Shown in pieces: positions 1 through 10,900 of a stretch of 64,000 nucleotides of DNA; position 1 is the stretch's first letter; each line of letters starts with the position of its first letter. The notes below the pieces were generated by a model. It saw nothing but the letters and a program-made list of their open reading frames with translations. It ran no database searches and was not told the origin of the DNA. The stretch lies in NCBI GenBank assembly GCA_009602735.1, contig WELA01010281.1:25043-89042 (forward strand). Reading direction: 5' to 3'. The position numbers were made by a program, and so were the translations under genes. Source of the stretch: Mesotaenium endlicherianum (Eukaryota; Streptophyta; Zygnematophyceae; Zygnematales; Mesotaeniaceae).

Positions 1-146
1 TCCCTCTCTCCCCCTCTCCCCCTCCCTCGCCTCTCCCCCTCCCTCGCTCCCTCTCCCTTTCTCTTCTCCGCTCCCTCTTTCTCTCCCTCTCCCTTTCTCT
101 CCCCCTCTCCTTCTCCCTCTCCTTTCTTCTCTTTCCCCTCTCCTCT
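1..146. repeat. CT-rich low-complexity tract
   Basis: Almost pure pyrimidine on the + strand, built from imperfect short units of the ctccctctcc type. No coding sense. It probably lies inside an intron of the catalase gene or just upstream of it. Confidence 0.9.
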
Positions 147-778
147 GCTTGTGTGCGGCTTTGCTCCCTGTCTGCTGCCCGACGGCGGCAAAGTTTTAGT
201 CCAGGGATAAGTGTTTTGGTGGCGCTGGAGTGCAGCGATTCTCATGAGGCCTGTAGAAGTATTTGATTACATGTATGTATACGTGCATTTGTGCGTATGT
301 GTTACTGTGTCCATTTCTCACAAACTTTGCGAGGCATTGTCGTCTTCAGTGCACACAGCGTCGTACCATCATGAATCAGTTTGAGGCGAGAGCAGTAGAA
401 GGGTATGTACAACAGGTTACAACAAGGGATGCGCATGCATCGATCAGTAGAATGGGTGCCGCTTGCACTTGGGCTCAGCAGCACGCGCATTGCATCCCGT
501 GGCAGGGTAGGACTACATCAGCAGGTTAGGCACTGATCTTGCCGATAGGACCGTCTATGCTCTTCAAAAGGCACTCCCACGCTTGTGGAGCACACCTGGA
601 AATGACATATATGTCACTTTCTCTGTGGAACGGACTTGTCTTTCCTACCTATCAATGCTCAATGTGATTTGCTCATGTGCGGGCGCAAGCAGGCGAGGTC
701 TGCATCTTGGATACCATGACCTGACTGGGCAGCTGGGGCCGTGACCTGCTGCGTGTGTGTGCGCTTGTGGTCCTGTAG
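147..778 (+). other. Probable catalase intron sequence
   Basis: No exon is recognisable here. The next catalase exon begins right after a tag acceptor at 776-778, and the conserved catalase residues that should precede it are not encoded in this stretch. The upstream exons must therefore lie before the window, and this stretch is most simply intron. Confidence 0.6.
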
Positions 779-2463
779 GTGAACTACTTCCCCTCCAGGT
801 TTGACCCCGTGCGCCATTCGGAGAAGGTGCCTCTGCCCCCGGCTGTCCTCTCTGGCAAGAGGGAGAAGGTATGCTTACTTCTATGTTCTCACCCCTCCCC
901 CTAAAAGGTCTTTATGAAGGGCGTATCATAGGTGCTTTATTCTTGCTCCAGTGGTCGTCTTTGTCAGCTGGAGGTGTCGTTGGTTGGAGATGCCCTGTGT
1001 GTGTCAGATCACATGAGATTTGTGGTGGCTGGAGAGGTGGGCCGATTCACAATTCAAGAATCTGGCTGTCCTTCTGTTGTGGTTGAGAGTGGAGGCCAGA
1101 GCCTACGTTTGCAGCTGCTGCTACCTGAGATGGCATTTCTTCTGTTGGCCTGCACCCGGACTGCAGAAACTTGAAGAAACATGGGTAGTGCGCTTGCTGC
1201 ACCCGGTGCTAGGGAAGGCTTCTTGAGCTGGTGCACCTGTTGGCTGACGGCCACTGCGTGTGGTTGCGCGTGTTCAGGTGATGATCGAGAAGGAGAACAA
1301 CTTCCAGCAGCCTGGAGAGCGCTTCCGCTCCTGGCCCGCTGACAGGTGACGTCTCCTCTAGCATGTACTTGTGGTCTCCTTTTCTTACAGAGCAAAGAGG
1401 GAGGGAGTAGAGGAAAGAAGGAACTTTTGCATCCTATTGTTGCTCTTGTGTTGGAGGCTCCCCGTGGATATCAAATTGGAGTGGGTATTGGAGTGACGAC
1501 AACCATTAGTCATAGACTTGATCAGGAAGGATGGAGGCCTGTGAGTAAGGCACATACCTGCGTGGGCTTTTGTCTTACGTGTCGATTACATCAAGATGAT
1601 AGGGCGTTGAGTCATCGATTCAGAAGTACATCATTGCTGCAAGTTGAGCTGTCAGGAAGGTAATGTTCATCGTGAAAGGACTGGCCATCCCGCTAGCAGT
1701 GCGGCAGTTGATGTACAAAGCGAGCTTCTGCTCTTAGGAGCTTGGTCATGTGACTGCCCGTGTTCCGGCTTGTCCGGGTGTTGGTGTGGGTCTGGGTGCT
1801 GGGTGTTGGCGGTCTGCTGATACCTCCCAGCACCTCCTGGGGCAGGCGAGTGAGCTTCGAGACCCAGAAGGGCGTTGGTCCCAGTGGCTGGCCGTCGGAT
1901 CCGCACTCTCGTTGTTACTCTTGCCTGCTCAGGATCACTGATTCAGAGAGCACTGGGACGCCTAAGAGGCTGCAATGCATACGCACGCGAGGACGCAGGA
2001 AATTTCCACGAGAAGTATGCTGGTGGTTTCTGATTGCTCTGAGGCAATTTTCTTCATTGGATTGGGGGAATTGGGATTGGGGTGGAACAGGCAAGAGCGT
2101 TTCGTCAAGCGTTTCGCGGACGCTCTCAAGGAGCCTCGGGTGTCCCCTGAAATTAGAAGCATCTGGCTCTCCTACTGGTCGCAGGTATGTCCTGTTCAAT
2201 GTCGATGCCGCTTTCTGGCTCCTCACCTGCATTGTTCCTAAAACTCCCATGATGTTGGAGGCAAGGCTTGCTGGATTGTGGTTCCTTTTGTCACGTGGCA
2301 TGGTTAGGTTGAAGTCCTTTGTGGCCTTTGTCAGCCACCAAAAGTGACAACCTTACCGTATGTGGACCAGTCTGGCTTACTGGAAATTGTTTGGCATGGG
2401 CAGGCTGACAGAAGTCTGGGTCAGCGCATTGCGGGTCACCTCAACATGAAGGCCAACATGTAG
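779..2463 (+). CDS. CAT: Catalase, plant type, last four exons (partial gene)
   Basis: Catalase is a heme enzyme that breaks hydrogen peroxide into water and oxygen, mainly in peroxisomes. Four exons joined by GT-AG introns are seen: 779-868, 1278-1345, 2091-2184 and 2404-2463 including the stop. They encode the conserved C-terminal part: [12 protein letters not shown], then [17 protein letters not shown], then [12 protein letters not shown], then [12 protein letters not shown], then ADRSLGQRI. These match the order in land-plant catalases, and the phases fit across all junctions (exon lengths 90, 68, 94 and 60). About 102 codons are visible of a protein usually near 490. The heme-binding and catalytic residues lie in exons before the window. 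The protein ends in KANM, unlike the usual plant PSI or PNM type endings and nearer to the KANL end of animal catalases, so peroxisomal targeting may rest on this variant tail or on an internal signal. The gene is convergent with SUMO. I could not place the poly(A) site. Confidence 0.95.
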
Positions 2464-3556
2464 TCTTGTGGAAGCAGACCTACCCGTGTGGAGATTGCTC
2501 AAGACTAGTACAGCAGTGGCGTGTTGTGTTCCACTGCAGAGCCTACTGTTGAAAGTGTGGGGAAGTGTGGGGAGTTTTAGACGGTATGAGAATGTAGAGC
2601 AGTGCGTGCTAGTTGGTAGTAAAAAGAGTATGTACTGGGGTTAAGCATGGACACCATCAACAGTTCGATGACAATTGTGTACAGTGGGCAAATGTATGTA
2701 ACAGTGACTTTTATCGAAATTTCTCCGATGTACTTCTCCTTTGACCCCGAATTTGTTTTTAGCTAATTGTATGATGTTGGGTAAGAAAGATGGTAACAGT
2801 AGTAGTTCATTATTTCTATGTGTGCGTCCAATCTCGTTGTTGTTGCTATTTTGTACAGGATATGTGTTCTAGCACTAGTAAAGCTGCAGAGTCTTTTCAT
2901 ATATTCTTGACCTGAAGGCATAATGTGCCTTAGTCTGCATTTGTGACTTTGTTGAGACTGACCAACTGCAGCTATAGCTGAGGTGTGCTTAGGCATAATG
3001 ATGGCACATAAGGACAATTTTGTGACAATAGCCTACACTCTAATCTTCCTACTGAGGACACAATATTCAGGTGGTGGACATATTCAGTGAAAGGGCAGCA
3101 ACAAGAGTGTCATTTTGATGCATACATGTTAAAACACGTGGCTGCTTATTAACTGGCGCCGTTGCTTACTCTAGAATCTGAATTCAGATTTCCATGTAGC
3201 AACTCACTATGTAACAATACTCACTAGATCTATACAAGCAACTTCTTACAAGATACTACCAAGGAAGGGCGTACACCATGTGCCATATAGGATGGTTCTA
3301 TCACATGCCTCCCAGCCAAAGTCTAACTATGCTTGCAGTAAGAACTTTACTTGCACAGCCATCTCAAGCCATCCTTCTTTGCAAGGTGGCCACTCCCTTG
3401 TCTGCCAGTTAATAAGCACGTGTGAAGCGGCACGTACATCGGCACACATGCTAGGCATTTGTGTCGTCAGTCAGGTGGTGTCTATAACATCTAAAAGCTG
3501 TGGTCACCCAAGCTGTACAAAAAATGTTCCTCATGAGGCTTCTAATTTGCCAGCAG
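2464..3556. other. Catalase-SUMO intergenic region with both 3' UTRs
   Basis: This stretch lies between two convergent genes and should hold both 3' UTRs. I see no further coding exon. The only structure noticed is a pair of inverted arms at 3134-3157 and 3404-3423, listed separately. Confidence 0.6.
3134..3423. repeat. Inverted repeat arms in the SUMO 3' region
   Basis: The left arm (3134-3157) holds gcttattaactggc and the right arm (3404-3423) its complement gccagttaataagc, with the outer acacgtg pairing as well. The arms flank about 250 bp. It could be a small foldback transposon or an RNA hairpin in the SUMO 3' UTR. I found no convincing target duplication. Confidence 0.45.
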
Positions 3557-4342
3557 CTACACTAACATCTTGCCTCCGGTTTGATGAAGCATAGCGTCAA
3601 TCTCATCACCATCCTCCATCTCTAACTGCAATAATTCAATAAGAGAAAAATGTCATAGCCAACCACCAGCAATCAAAAGTTACTGCTATTTTGCAGCATC
3701 CGTTTGACTTGGAAGGAACCCACACCCTCACAAATAGGTGTAGCAAAGAAAGGCAACGCTTCCTCCAACAAATTCACCATGTTGTTGCATTAATGCAGTA
3801 CAAGCCAAACAAGGAAAAGAATCTGACTGATTTATGCTGGATAAAACAATGAATAACGAGCTCCAGGCAATTTTGCCAAACACATTAAAAGAGAAACCGA
3901 AGGTAGTGAAGGTTACATCGAGCATATGGTCACGACGACAGGAGACATACATCCTGAGGTGTCTGGTCAGGTCGAAGTCGTCTTCCATCGAACAAAAAAG
4001 CTATGGAGGCCAGGTCTACGCTTTGTCGTTCGCAGTAAGCTTTCATCAACTTCTGTAATGTAGCCGTCGCTTTAATTCGGAAAAACACCTCGTTGCCATC
4101 CTACAGACACAGTGAAGAAATGTACTTAACCATACGAGAATATACATCCTGATAAGTTGGAAGCAATTGACAAATCGGAAGCAGTATGTATTACAATGTG
4201 CAACGGAGATGCCCAAGCTAATTGCAAAAAAATACAAGTTCCAGTCCGTTCCTACCTGCCCCTTGACCTTCAGGTTGATGTGATTTCCTGTCTCAGGCTT
4301 CTTCTCTTCCTCCACACCCCCGCCCTCTCCTCCACCCGACAT
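3557..4342 (-). CDS. SUMO: SUMO (small ubiquitin-like modifier) precursor, complete, three exons
   Basis: SUMO is attached to lysines of nuclear proteins through its C-terminal Gly-Gly by the E1/E2/E3 sumoylation enzymes. Exons on the - strand are 4342-4256, 4100-3951 and 3625-3557, all with GT-AG introns; the protein is 101 residues. The N-terminal tail is Gly/Glu rich (about residues 2-15). The ubiquitin fold starts at HINLKVKGQ and runs through [41 protein letters not shown] and [17 protein letters not shown]. The diglycine is followed by a four-residue tail, KMLV, which a SUMO protease of the ULP/SENP type must remove. The start at 4342 gives the expected length of the family; an upstream in-frame Met exists, but the Ser-Gly rich start after 4342 is the plant-like one. 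All three exons are intact. The gene is convergent with catalase. Confidence 0.96.
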
Positions 4343-4770
4343 ACTTCTACTAAAGCCTCTGAAGAATAAATCAAGCAAAGAGAGTGAAGAGATGATATGA
4401 GAAAATTAGAAGGATAATAGACGTAGTGTATGCTATTCTTTGAAGGTAATTTCAGAACCAAAAACTCCCCTGATTGCAAGGGGTTTTTCTTGATGCCTCG
4501 TTGGCTGTTCCCCTCCAAAGCTTCGCGCCACTTCGCGCTCTTGACGAATTCGAACTTCACGCTGACGCCTTCATCACTCAGGCCTGCCCAGCACTGCCCA
4601 GGCCTGCCCAGGCCAGCCCAGGCCACTTCAGGCCTGTCCACTCATGTCCACCACTGTCCACTAGCAATTTTTCAATAGAGGTCAACGTTCGTACATAAAG
4701 AAGTGGTACCTGGTGGAACACGTACACATTTACAGACGTTCAACAACTCAAAGTACTAAGCCTAGTGAAC
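4343..4770. other. SUMO upstream region
   Basis: This is 5' flank of the SUMO gene (transcribed leftward), expected to hold its 5' UTR and promoter. I cannot name a clear TATA box. It contains a short repeat cluster at 4581-4661. Confidence 0.5.
4581..4661. repeat. Short imperfect tandem repeat (gcccaggcct-like units)
   Basis: Units of about 10 bp of the type gcctgcccag, grading into ctgtccac units, repeat across roughly 80 bp about 240-320 bp upstream of the SUMO start codon. Confidence 0.7.
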
Positions 4771-4773
4771 TTA

Positions 4774-5298
4774 GGCCCAATTTAAAGTGCACGTTCTGAC
4801 GGATGAAATTCAATTCAATTGTACCACCGTGTACCTAGCAGTACACCAACTTTTAAAGCGCGAAAATAACTTGGTTTTGTGGGGTGTACTTGACGCGATT
4901 GAATTGGAAGATGTACAATTGAATTCTTTCGAACGCAACGGAACGCAACGTCTCCAAATGGAGCTATGAAACAATTCGTGTGGAGTCAAAAAGGATCAAC
5001 ACGCATCAAAATTGACAAGCAAGCCTTAGCAAATCCCACCTTGTGTACCATTCCACGTACCTTCACCAATTTTCAGAGCGAGAATGTCTATGCACGTGAT
5101 CGGTGAGCCGAGAAATAAGGTACCTCGAGAGGAGGAAGGGGATATGACAAAGTGCGTGGATTATAGGAGTGCGTGCACTGTAAACCAGATGAACTTTGGT
5201 CGCGATTGAATGGTCGCATTTACTATTGAATTGAATTTTACGCGATTGCGCAACACCCCGAATTGAATGATTCGACTTTGTGCACTGTAAATTGGGCC
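4774..5298. mobile_element. Tourist/PIF-Harbinger-like MITE, 525 bp
   Basis: The two ends are inverted repeats: ggcccaatttaaagtgca on the left and the complement of tgcactgtaaattgggcc on the right, 17 of 18 matching. Both sides carry the trinucleotide tta (4771-4773 and 5299-5301). A TTA/TAA duplication with ends starting GGC/GGG is typical of PIF/Harbinger and Tourist MITEs. No transposase is encoded, so it depends on a partner elsewhere. It lies about 430 bp upstream of the SUMO start codon. Confidence 0.85.
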
Positions 5299-5301
5299 TT
5301 A

Positions 5302-5612
5302 GAAACTTGAGAGCAACGAAGCACCGTGAAGTACCATTCCTTGCTCTTCGTTGTTGAAGATTCACCACATATTTTCCTAAAGTCAAAATTTGCAATTTGC
5401 CTCGCATGCTTCTTAATCCCCTTCTTACAAGTGCTAAAGGTACCCGAACAAGCTCCAAGTTCAACAATGCTCTTTCTTGCAGCTCCCCTCATTAATAAAC
5501 CCCTAATTATAAACCTCGCCCATACCCTATGGCATTATTTGTTGCACTCATTTGGAGTTTATGATGTCTCATCGTGTTCTTGATCCAATATGATATCATT
5601 GAAATTAATATC
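5302..5612. other. Unassigned sequence between MITE and nest
   Basis: No gene recognised. A short open frame on the - strand overlaps the MITE edge but resembles nothing I know. Confidence 0.4.
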
Positions 5613-5973
5613 TGTAGTGAAATGAGTAAAAAGTTATTAATTCGTTTTCATACTTTAATGCTTTTGAACATTTGTAGAGTTATTTTGTGTAGATTCAAGT
5701 GTGAATAGATACATGTCCCTTGAACCTTCTAAGGCATTTTCGAAATTAGAAGAAGGGCCTAGAAGGACTCCATGCAGCAAAAGTCAAATATGCTATTTTA
5801 GGTCAAGAGGACATGTGTACATTATTCTAAAAAGGGTTGGCAAGTTTTGGGATGTATTGGGTGCCAACACATCAACATGCACCTTCTTAGAAATTACTTG
5901 TGTAGCAAGTATATAAGTAGGAGCTAGAGCATAGAGAGGCATTCTAAATCACTCTTGTACTTGAATTCCTGAA
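5613..5973 (+). repeat. Diverged Gypsy-1 LTR fragment (likely 5' LTR of old copy 1c)
   Basis: It starts with tgtagtga like the Gypsy-1 LTR and follows it in order through the middle (gtgtgaatag, gggtgccaacacatcaacat, gcaagtatata) with many differences. It is cut where a Gypsy-2 LTR begins. In the reconstructed order of the nest it would be the left edge of copy 1c, whose 3' noncoding end and LTR start lie at 57886-58060. Confidence 0.8.
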
Positions 5974-6166
5974 TAGAATGAATCAGTATATTGAGTAAAT
6001 ATAATAATTACATAAGTTCAGCCTGCTGAACTTTAGTTAATATCGAGTCTGCTAGATTTCTAATACTAGTTTAATGACTCAGCCGGAAGCAACAAGTTGA
6101 AGTCAACTTAGGTCAGCTTGCTGACTTATGCAAGCTGACACATTCTTTGACAGTCAGCTGACTGCC
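5974..6166 (+). repeat. Gypsy-2 LTR, first part (split by Gypsy-1a)
   Basis: This matches the first 190 bp of other Gypsy-2 LTRs (aatgaatcagtatattg at the start, the gctgacacattctttgacag block near its end). It ends in ctgcc, exactly at the Gypsy-1a edge. Its natural continuation in target-site terms is not the sequence at 12847 but the LTR part ending at 38737 (see findings). Confidence 0.85.
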
Positions 6167-6669
6167 TGTAGTGATTTGAGTTATTATACATTAGTTTGCA
6201 TATATTTTAATGTTTTCAAATATATTTGAAGTAGTATGGTGTGGAGTCAAGTGTGAATAGGTACTCTAGTAACTTGGTTCATGTCCTTTGAACCTTCCAA
6301 GGCATTTTTGAAGTTAGAGGAAAGACCTAGAAGAACTCCATGTGGCAAAAGTCAGATGTGCCATTTTTAGGTCAAAAGGACATGTGTACATTATTCTAGA
6401 AAGAGGTGGCAAGTTTTGGGATGTGTTGGGTGCCAACACATCAACATACACCTTCCTAGAAATTACTTATGTAGCAAGTATATAAACAAGAGCTAGAACA
6501 TAGAAAGACATTCCAGAATCACTCTTGTACTTGCCAAAATCCAGAAATATATTAACTTTCAAGAAGCCATCTCTCTTTCAAGAAGCTACCACTTGTGTTC
6601 AAAGATCCTTGTCTTGAATAGATAAAGTATTCTGTTTTACTAAGTACTTTATCTATCTGTTTCACTACA
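6167..6669 (+). repeat. Gypsy-1a 5' LTR
   Basis: 503 bp, TG...CA ends. The last two thirds match the LTRs of Gypsy-1b, while the first about 140 bp carries several private differences. Confidence 0.95.
6479..6486 (+). promoter_or_regulatory. Putative TATA box in Gypsy-1 LTR
   Basis: tatataaa sits two thirds of the way along the LTR, where the U3/R promoter of gypsy elements is expected. It is conserved in the 3' LTR (12656-12663) and in both LTRs of Gypsy-1b. Confidence 0.6.
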
Positions 6670-6670
6670 G

Positions 6671-6682
6671 TGGTATCGGAGC
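6671..6682 (+). promoter_or_regulatory. Primer binding site (initiator Met tRNA type)
   Basis: tggtatcggagc lies one base after the 5' LTR. It resembles the common plant LTR-element primer site complementary to the 3' end of initiator methionine tRNA. The same site serves Gypsy-2a at 25867. Confidence 0.85.
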
Positions 6683-6706
6683 TAGGCACTTTGGTAGCAC
6701 AAGAAG

Positions 6707-7987
6707 ATGGCCGATCCTCAAGACCAACAGCAAGCTTTCGAAGGAAGCCCTTCCTCTCCAAGACACCCTCCTCCAGCGCCGATGGGAGAGCCCACTCAAG
6801 AAAATCTGCAACAACAAGAAGCACCACAAGGAGGAGCACACCCTCCTCCAGCGTCGATGGGAGAGCCTACTCAAGGAAATCTGCAACAACAAGAAGCACC
6901 ACAAGGAGGAGCACCGTCAAATCCCGTGGCAGCCGCTATAGCAAAGTTGACCCCACCACAAGGAGTTCCCGCAAATGAGTGGGCAGCCTTCCTAATGACC
7001 GTCCACAACCAAGTGGGCTTGGCCACCTATGAAGCAACCGTGCAAGCGTCAAGAGAAGCTATGGCTGCCATGGTTGCCCCTATTGCGAGCAATGCTCAAA
7101 ATCCAGCCCCGGCTCAAGCGCCTCCACAAGAGCCAACGAGAGCAAGGAAACTCATCAAGCCCGGCAAACCCGACACTTTCAACCCCGGGAAAGGTGCCAA
7201 CCTGAATTTATGGCTCTACCAAGTGGAGACGTACCTCGCGTTCCTTGAAGTACCCGAGGAGGACTACGTTCCCTTTGCCGTTACCTTACTTAGAGGAGCA
7301 GCAACATCATGGTGGCGTAACTATCAAGCGGCTATATATCAAGCTATGGCGCACCCCATGCTCGGCCAAGAGCCCCCACCATCATATGCAAGATGGGCAG
7401 ATTTTCGTGAGGCCCTCAAGAAGCAATTCATGCCCATCAATGCGGAGAAGATTGCCCGAGGAAAGCTCCACCATCTCAAGCAAACGACGTCCGTTCAAGA
7501 GTATACATCCAGATTTCACGCCCTCACTCTTGAGATCCCCAACATGTCTCTCGAGGAGAAGATTGACCGTTACATCTTTGGCCTCAAACCCAAGGTGGCA
7601 AAGGAAGTGGAGTTACGCGACTTGACGGACTTCTCAAAGATCATTGAAGTGGCCCAAAAGGTGGATACCTTGGATTTCAAGCACTCCGTGCCTTCATCTT
7701 CACGGGTACCGACGACGCGGGTGTACGCAGCCCCTTCCACATCCGAATCTGGACCCACACCCATGGAAATCGGAGTTATTAAAAGGGACCCCGCGGCTGC
7801 CCGGAAGAGTGGAAGACCCTCCAATGACACTTATGATGCAAGAAACCAGCAAGGAGTGAAAGCAAGACTCTCCCCGGCTGAAAAAGAAGCTCTCATGACG
7901 GCTGGACTATGCTTCTATTGCAAGGAAAAGGGCCATCGTGCACTTTCATGCCCCAAAAAGTTGTCAAAAAACGGACAGCGCCGGTAG
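6707..7987 (+). CDS. Gypsy-1a gag (capsid and nucleocapsid)
   Basis: 426 residues. The N-terminal 70 residues are Pro/Gln rich and hold a two-fold repeat of about 24 residues ([11 protein letters not shown] and [11 protein letters not shown] units). A retrotransposon gag core follows (around residues 150-310), with [18 protein letters not shown] and the [11 protein letters not shown] helix. One CCHC zinc knuckle ([14 protein letters not shown]) is near residues 402-415. The start at 6707 is the first ATG after the primer site. The frame overlaps pol in its last 79 bases and ends at 7985-7987. Confidence 0.93.
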   Translation: MADPQDQQQAFEGSPSSPRHPPPAPMGEPTQENLQQQEAPQGGAHPPPASMGEPTQGNLQQQEAPQGGAPSNPVAAAIAKLTPPQGVPANEWAAFLMTVHNQVGLATYEATVQASREAMAAMVAPIASNAQNPAPAQAPPQEPTRARKLIKPGKPDTFNPGKGANLNLWLYQVETYLAFLEVPEEDYVPFAVTLLRGAATSWWRNYQAAIYQAMAHPMLGQEPPPSYARWADFREALKKQFMPINAEKIARGKLHHLKQTTSVQEYTSRFHALTLEIPNMSLEEKIDRYIFGLKPKVAKEVELRDLTDFSKIIEVAQKVDTLDFKHSVPSSSRVPTTRVYAAPSTSESGPTPMEIGVIKRDPAAARKSGRPSNDTYDARNQQGVKARLSPAEKEALMTAGLCFYCKEKGHRALSCPKKLSKNGQRR

Positions 7988-10900
7988 GCCAGGAGCCTAC
8001 CACCCCAAGACCCACTTCACGAGAAGGCAACACGCCAAGTGAGGTGGAGACCCCCGTTGAAGACGACGTTCCAGCCCCAATGAGTTTGAGAGGTTACCTT
8101 GGAGGAGAGAAGGTCCACATCTTGGTGGATAGCGGAGCTCAAGGCAACTTCATTGCTGCAGATTTTGCCACCAAGCACGGTATTACTATGCGAACTCTTG
8201 ACCACGACGAGGAGATTATGATGCCCGATGGATTCTCCTATACTACCCCTTCCAAGAAGACGTACCCCTTGGCACTCTCTATCAAGTCCTTCAAGGATAG
8301 AGTAGTGTTCTCCCCCATGCAATTGGGCAAGTACGACGTCATCCTAGGGACGCCTTGGTTGACCAAGCACAACCCCCAAGTTGATTGGAGGACCGGTACT
8401 ATCAAGATCAAGAATGACATCACTTCAAGAATCTGTATTTTGCGCGCAATCCAGAATATCCAGACCCAAGACATCCAGAAGCCGGCACACGAGATACTAT
8501 TGTCCGCCCTCCAACTCAAGAGACTTGTGAGGAAGGGACACGAGCTTCTTTTGGCCTTGATCACGCCAAAAGACATCAAGAAAGACATCGAGAGTCAAGA
8601 AGGCAGCCCCGTTCCCAAGGAGATACAAGAAGTCTTTGAGGACTACAAAGAAGTGTTCTCCCCGGAATTGCCCAAGGGCCTACCCCCCAAAAGATTCGTA
8701 GACCACAAGATAGAGTTGGAGCCCGGAAGCAAGCCCATCTCTCGGCCTACGTTCAAAATGTCATACACGGAGCTAGACGAAGTCAAGAAGCAAATCAAGG
8801 AGCTACTGGAGCATGGCTTCATTCGACCTAGCAAGTCGCCATTTGGAGCCCCGGTGCTATTTGTCAAGAAGAAAGATGGTACCTTGAGGATGTGTGTGGA
8901 CTATCGCGCCCTCAACAAGATCACCATCAAGAATCGATACCCGCTGCCGCGCATGGATGAGCTCATGGACCGGCTGGTTGGAGCCAAGTACTTCACGAAG
9001 ATTGACTTACGGAGCGGCTACCACCAGATTCGCATCGCAGAACCGGACATAGAGAAGACGGCATTCAGGACAAGATATGGACATTTTGAGTTCATGGTCC
9101 TGCCATTTGGACTCACCAACGCGCCAGCAACTTTCATGACTATGATGAACACCATATTTCAGCCCATGTTGGACAGATTTGTGGTGGTATTCATCGATGA
9201 CATCCTTATCTACAGCAAGACCCTTGAAGAGCATGCGAGACACTTGAAAGAAGTCCTTGAAGTATTGAAGCAAAACAAGCTGTTTGCGAAGGAGTCAAAA
9301 TGCGAGTTTGCCAAACAAGAAGTGGAGTTCCTAGGTCTCCACGTGACTGCTGATGGCATCAAGATAGACCCCAAGAAGACCACGGTGGTGGAGGAATGGC
9401 CAACCCCCACGACCAAGAAAGAACTCCAGTCATTCTTGGGATTTGCCAATTGGTACAGAAAATTCATCCAAGGCTTCTCGCACATAGCAGCCCCCCTGAC
9501 AGATCTACTCAAGAAGGACAGGCTATATACATGGACCGAGAAAGAGGAAGAGGCATTTCAAGAGTTAAAGCGAAGATTGACCACATCCCCGGTGCTCACA
9601 CTCCCAAGTCCAAACCCAGATTGGCCCTTCCACGTCATCACCGATGCATCTTCCTATGCAATAGGAGCAATCCTGCTTCAAGACCAAGGCAAGGGACTGC
9701 AGCCCATCGCCTACGAGTCAAGGAAGCTAAATCCAGCCGAGCAAAATTATACAACCACGGAGCGAGAGGCATTGGCGATTGTACATGCCTTGAAGGTTTG
9801 GCGCTGCTACGTTGAAGGACGCAAAGTACTGGTCACCACGGACCACGAGGCGTTAAAGCACCTCCAGACGCAGCCGTATCTCTCAAGGAGACAAGCAAGA
9901 TGGAGCGGATACTTGCAACAATACAACATCACGATTCAGTACCAGCCCGGCAAGACAAACCCGGCTGACCCCCTCTCAAGACTGCAATTAAATGCAGTGA
10001 TGGTATCCCTGAAGACAGATCTGGAAGCTCGATTTTCAGCCGCCTATGAAAGAGACCCTTACTACAAGAACGGAGAAGCAGCCTTGGACCCATGCAAGAA
10101 GCAAGAAGGCAATTATTGGGTGAGGCAAGATACGGGCCAGAGATGTGTTCCTAATGACTTAGACCTCCGGCTCTTGCTTCTACGAGAAGCACACGACAAC
10201 CCTCTTGGAGGACACTTTGGAATCCTAAGGACCACGGGCGTTCTAGCTAGGACTTATTGTTGGCCAGGCATGTCTAAGCAAGTCAAGGAGTACTGCAGGA
10301 GCTGTGACACATGCCAAAGAATCAAGCCATCATCGCAAAAGGCGGGAGGACTCCTCCAACCACTACCAATCCCCGAAAGACAATGGACGGACATCTCAAT
10401 GGACCTTATCGTGGACTTGCCCGTGACACCTCGAGGCCATAATGCAATACTCACGGTGGTGGACAGACTTACCAAGATGGCTCATTTTATTCCCACGACG
10501 ACTAAGGCTACAGCACCACAACTTGCAAGACTCATCTTTGACAACATCTTCCGACTCCATGGACTACCATCAAGAATTGTGTCAGATAGAGATCCAAGAT
10601 TCACAAGCCATTTCTGGAAAAATCTCTTCAAGAACTTGGGTACATCGCTGGATATGTCTACTGCCTACCACCCACAATCAGATGGGCAAACCGAGCGTAT
10701 GAATCGTACCCTAAAGACCTCTCTAAAGGCCTACGTGTCTACCCTCGAGCAAGACTGGGACATGTACTTGACCCCCCTCGAGTTTGCCTACAACAACACT
10801 ACGCAGGCCTCTACCCAAGAGTCCCCATTCTTCCTCAACTATGGCTTCCATCCGACCACGCCACTGAGCTTCACGGCTGGCCATGATGAAGTACCTGCAG

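Noticed and set aside
5238-5492. 84-codon open frame on the - strand across the MITE edge
   Set aside because: Partly inside the MITE, no family resemblance and no splice context.
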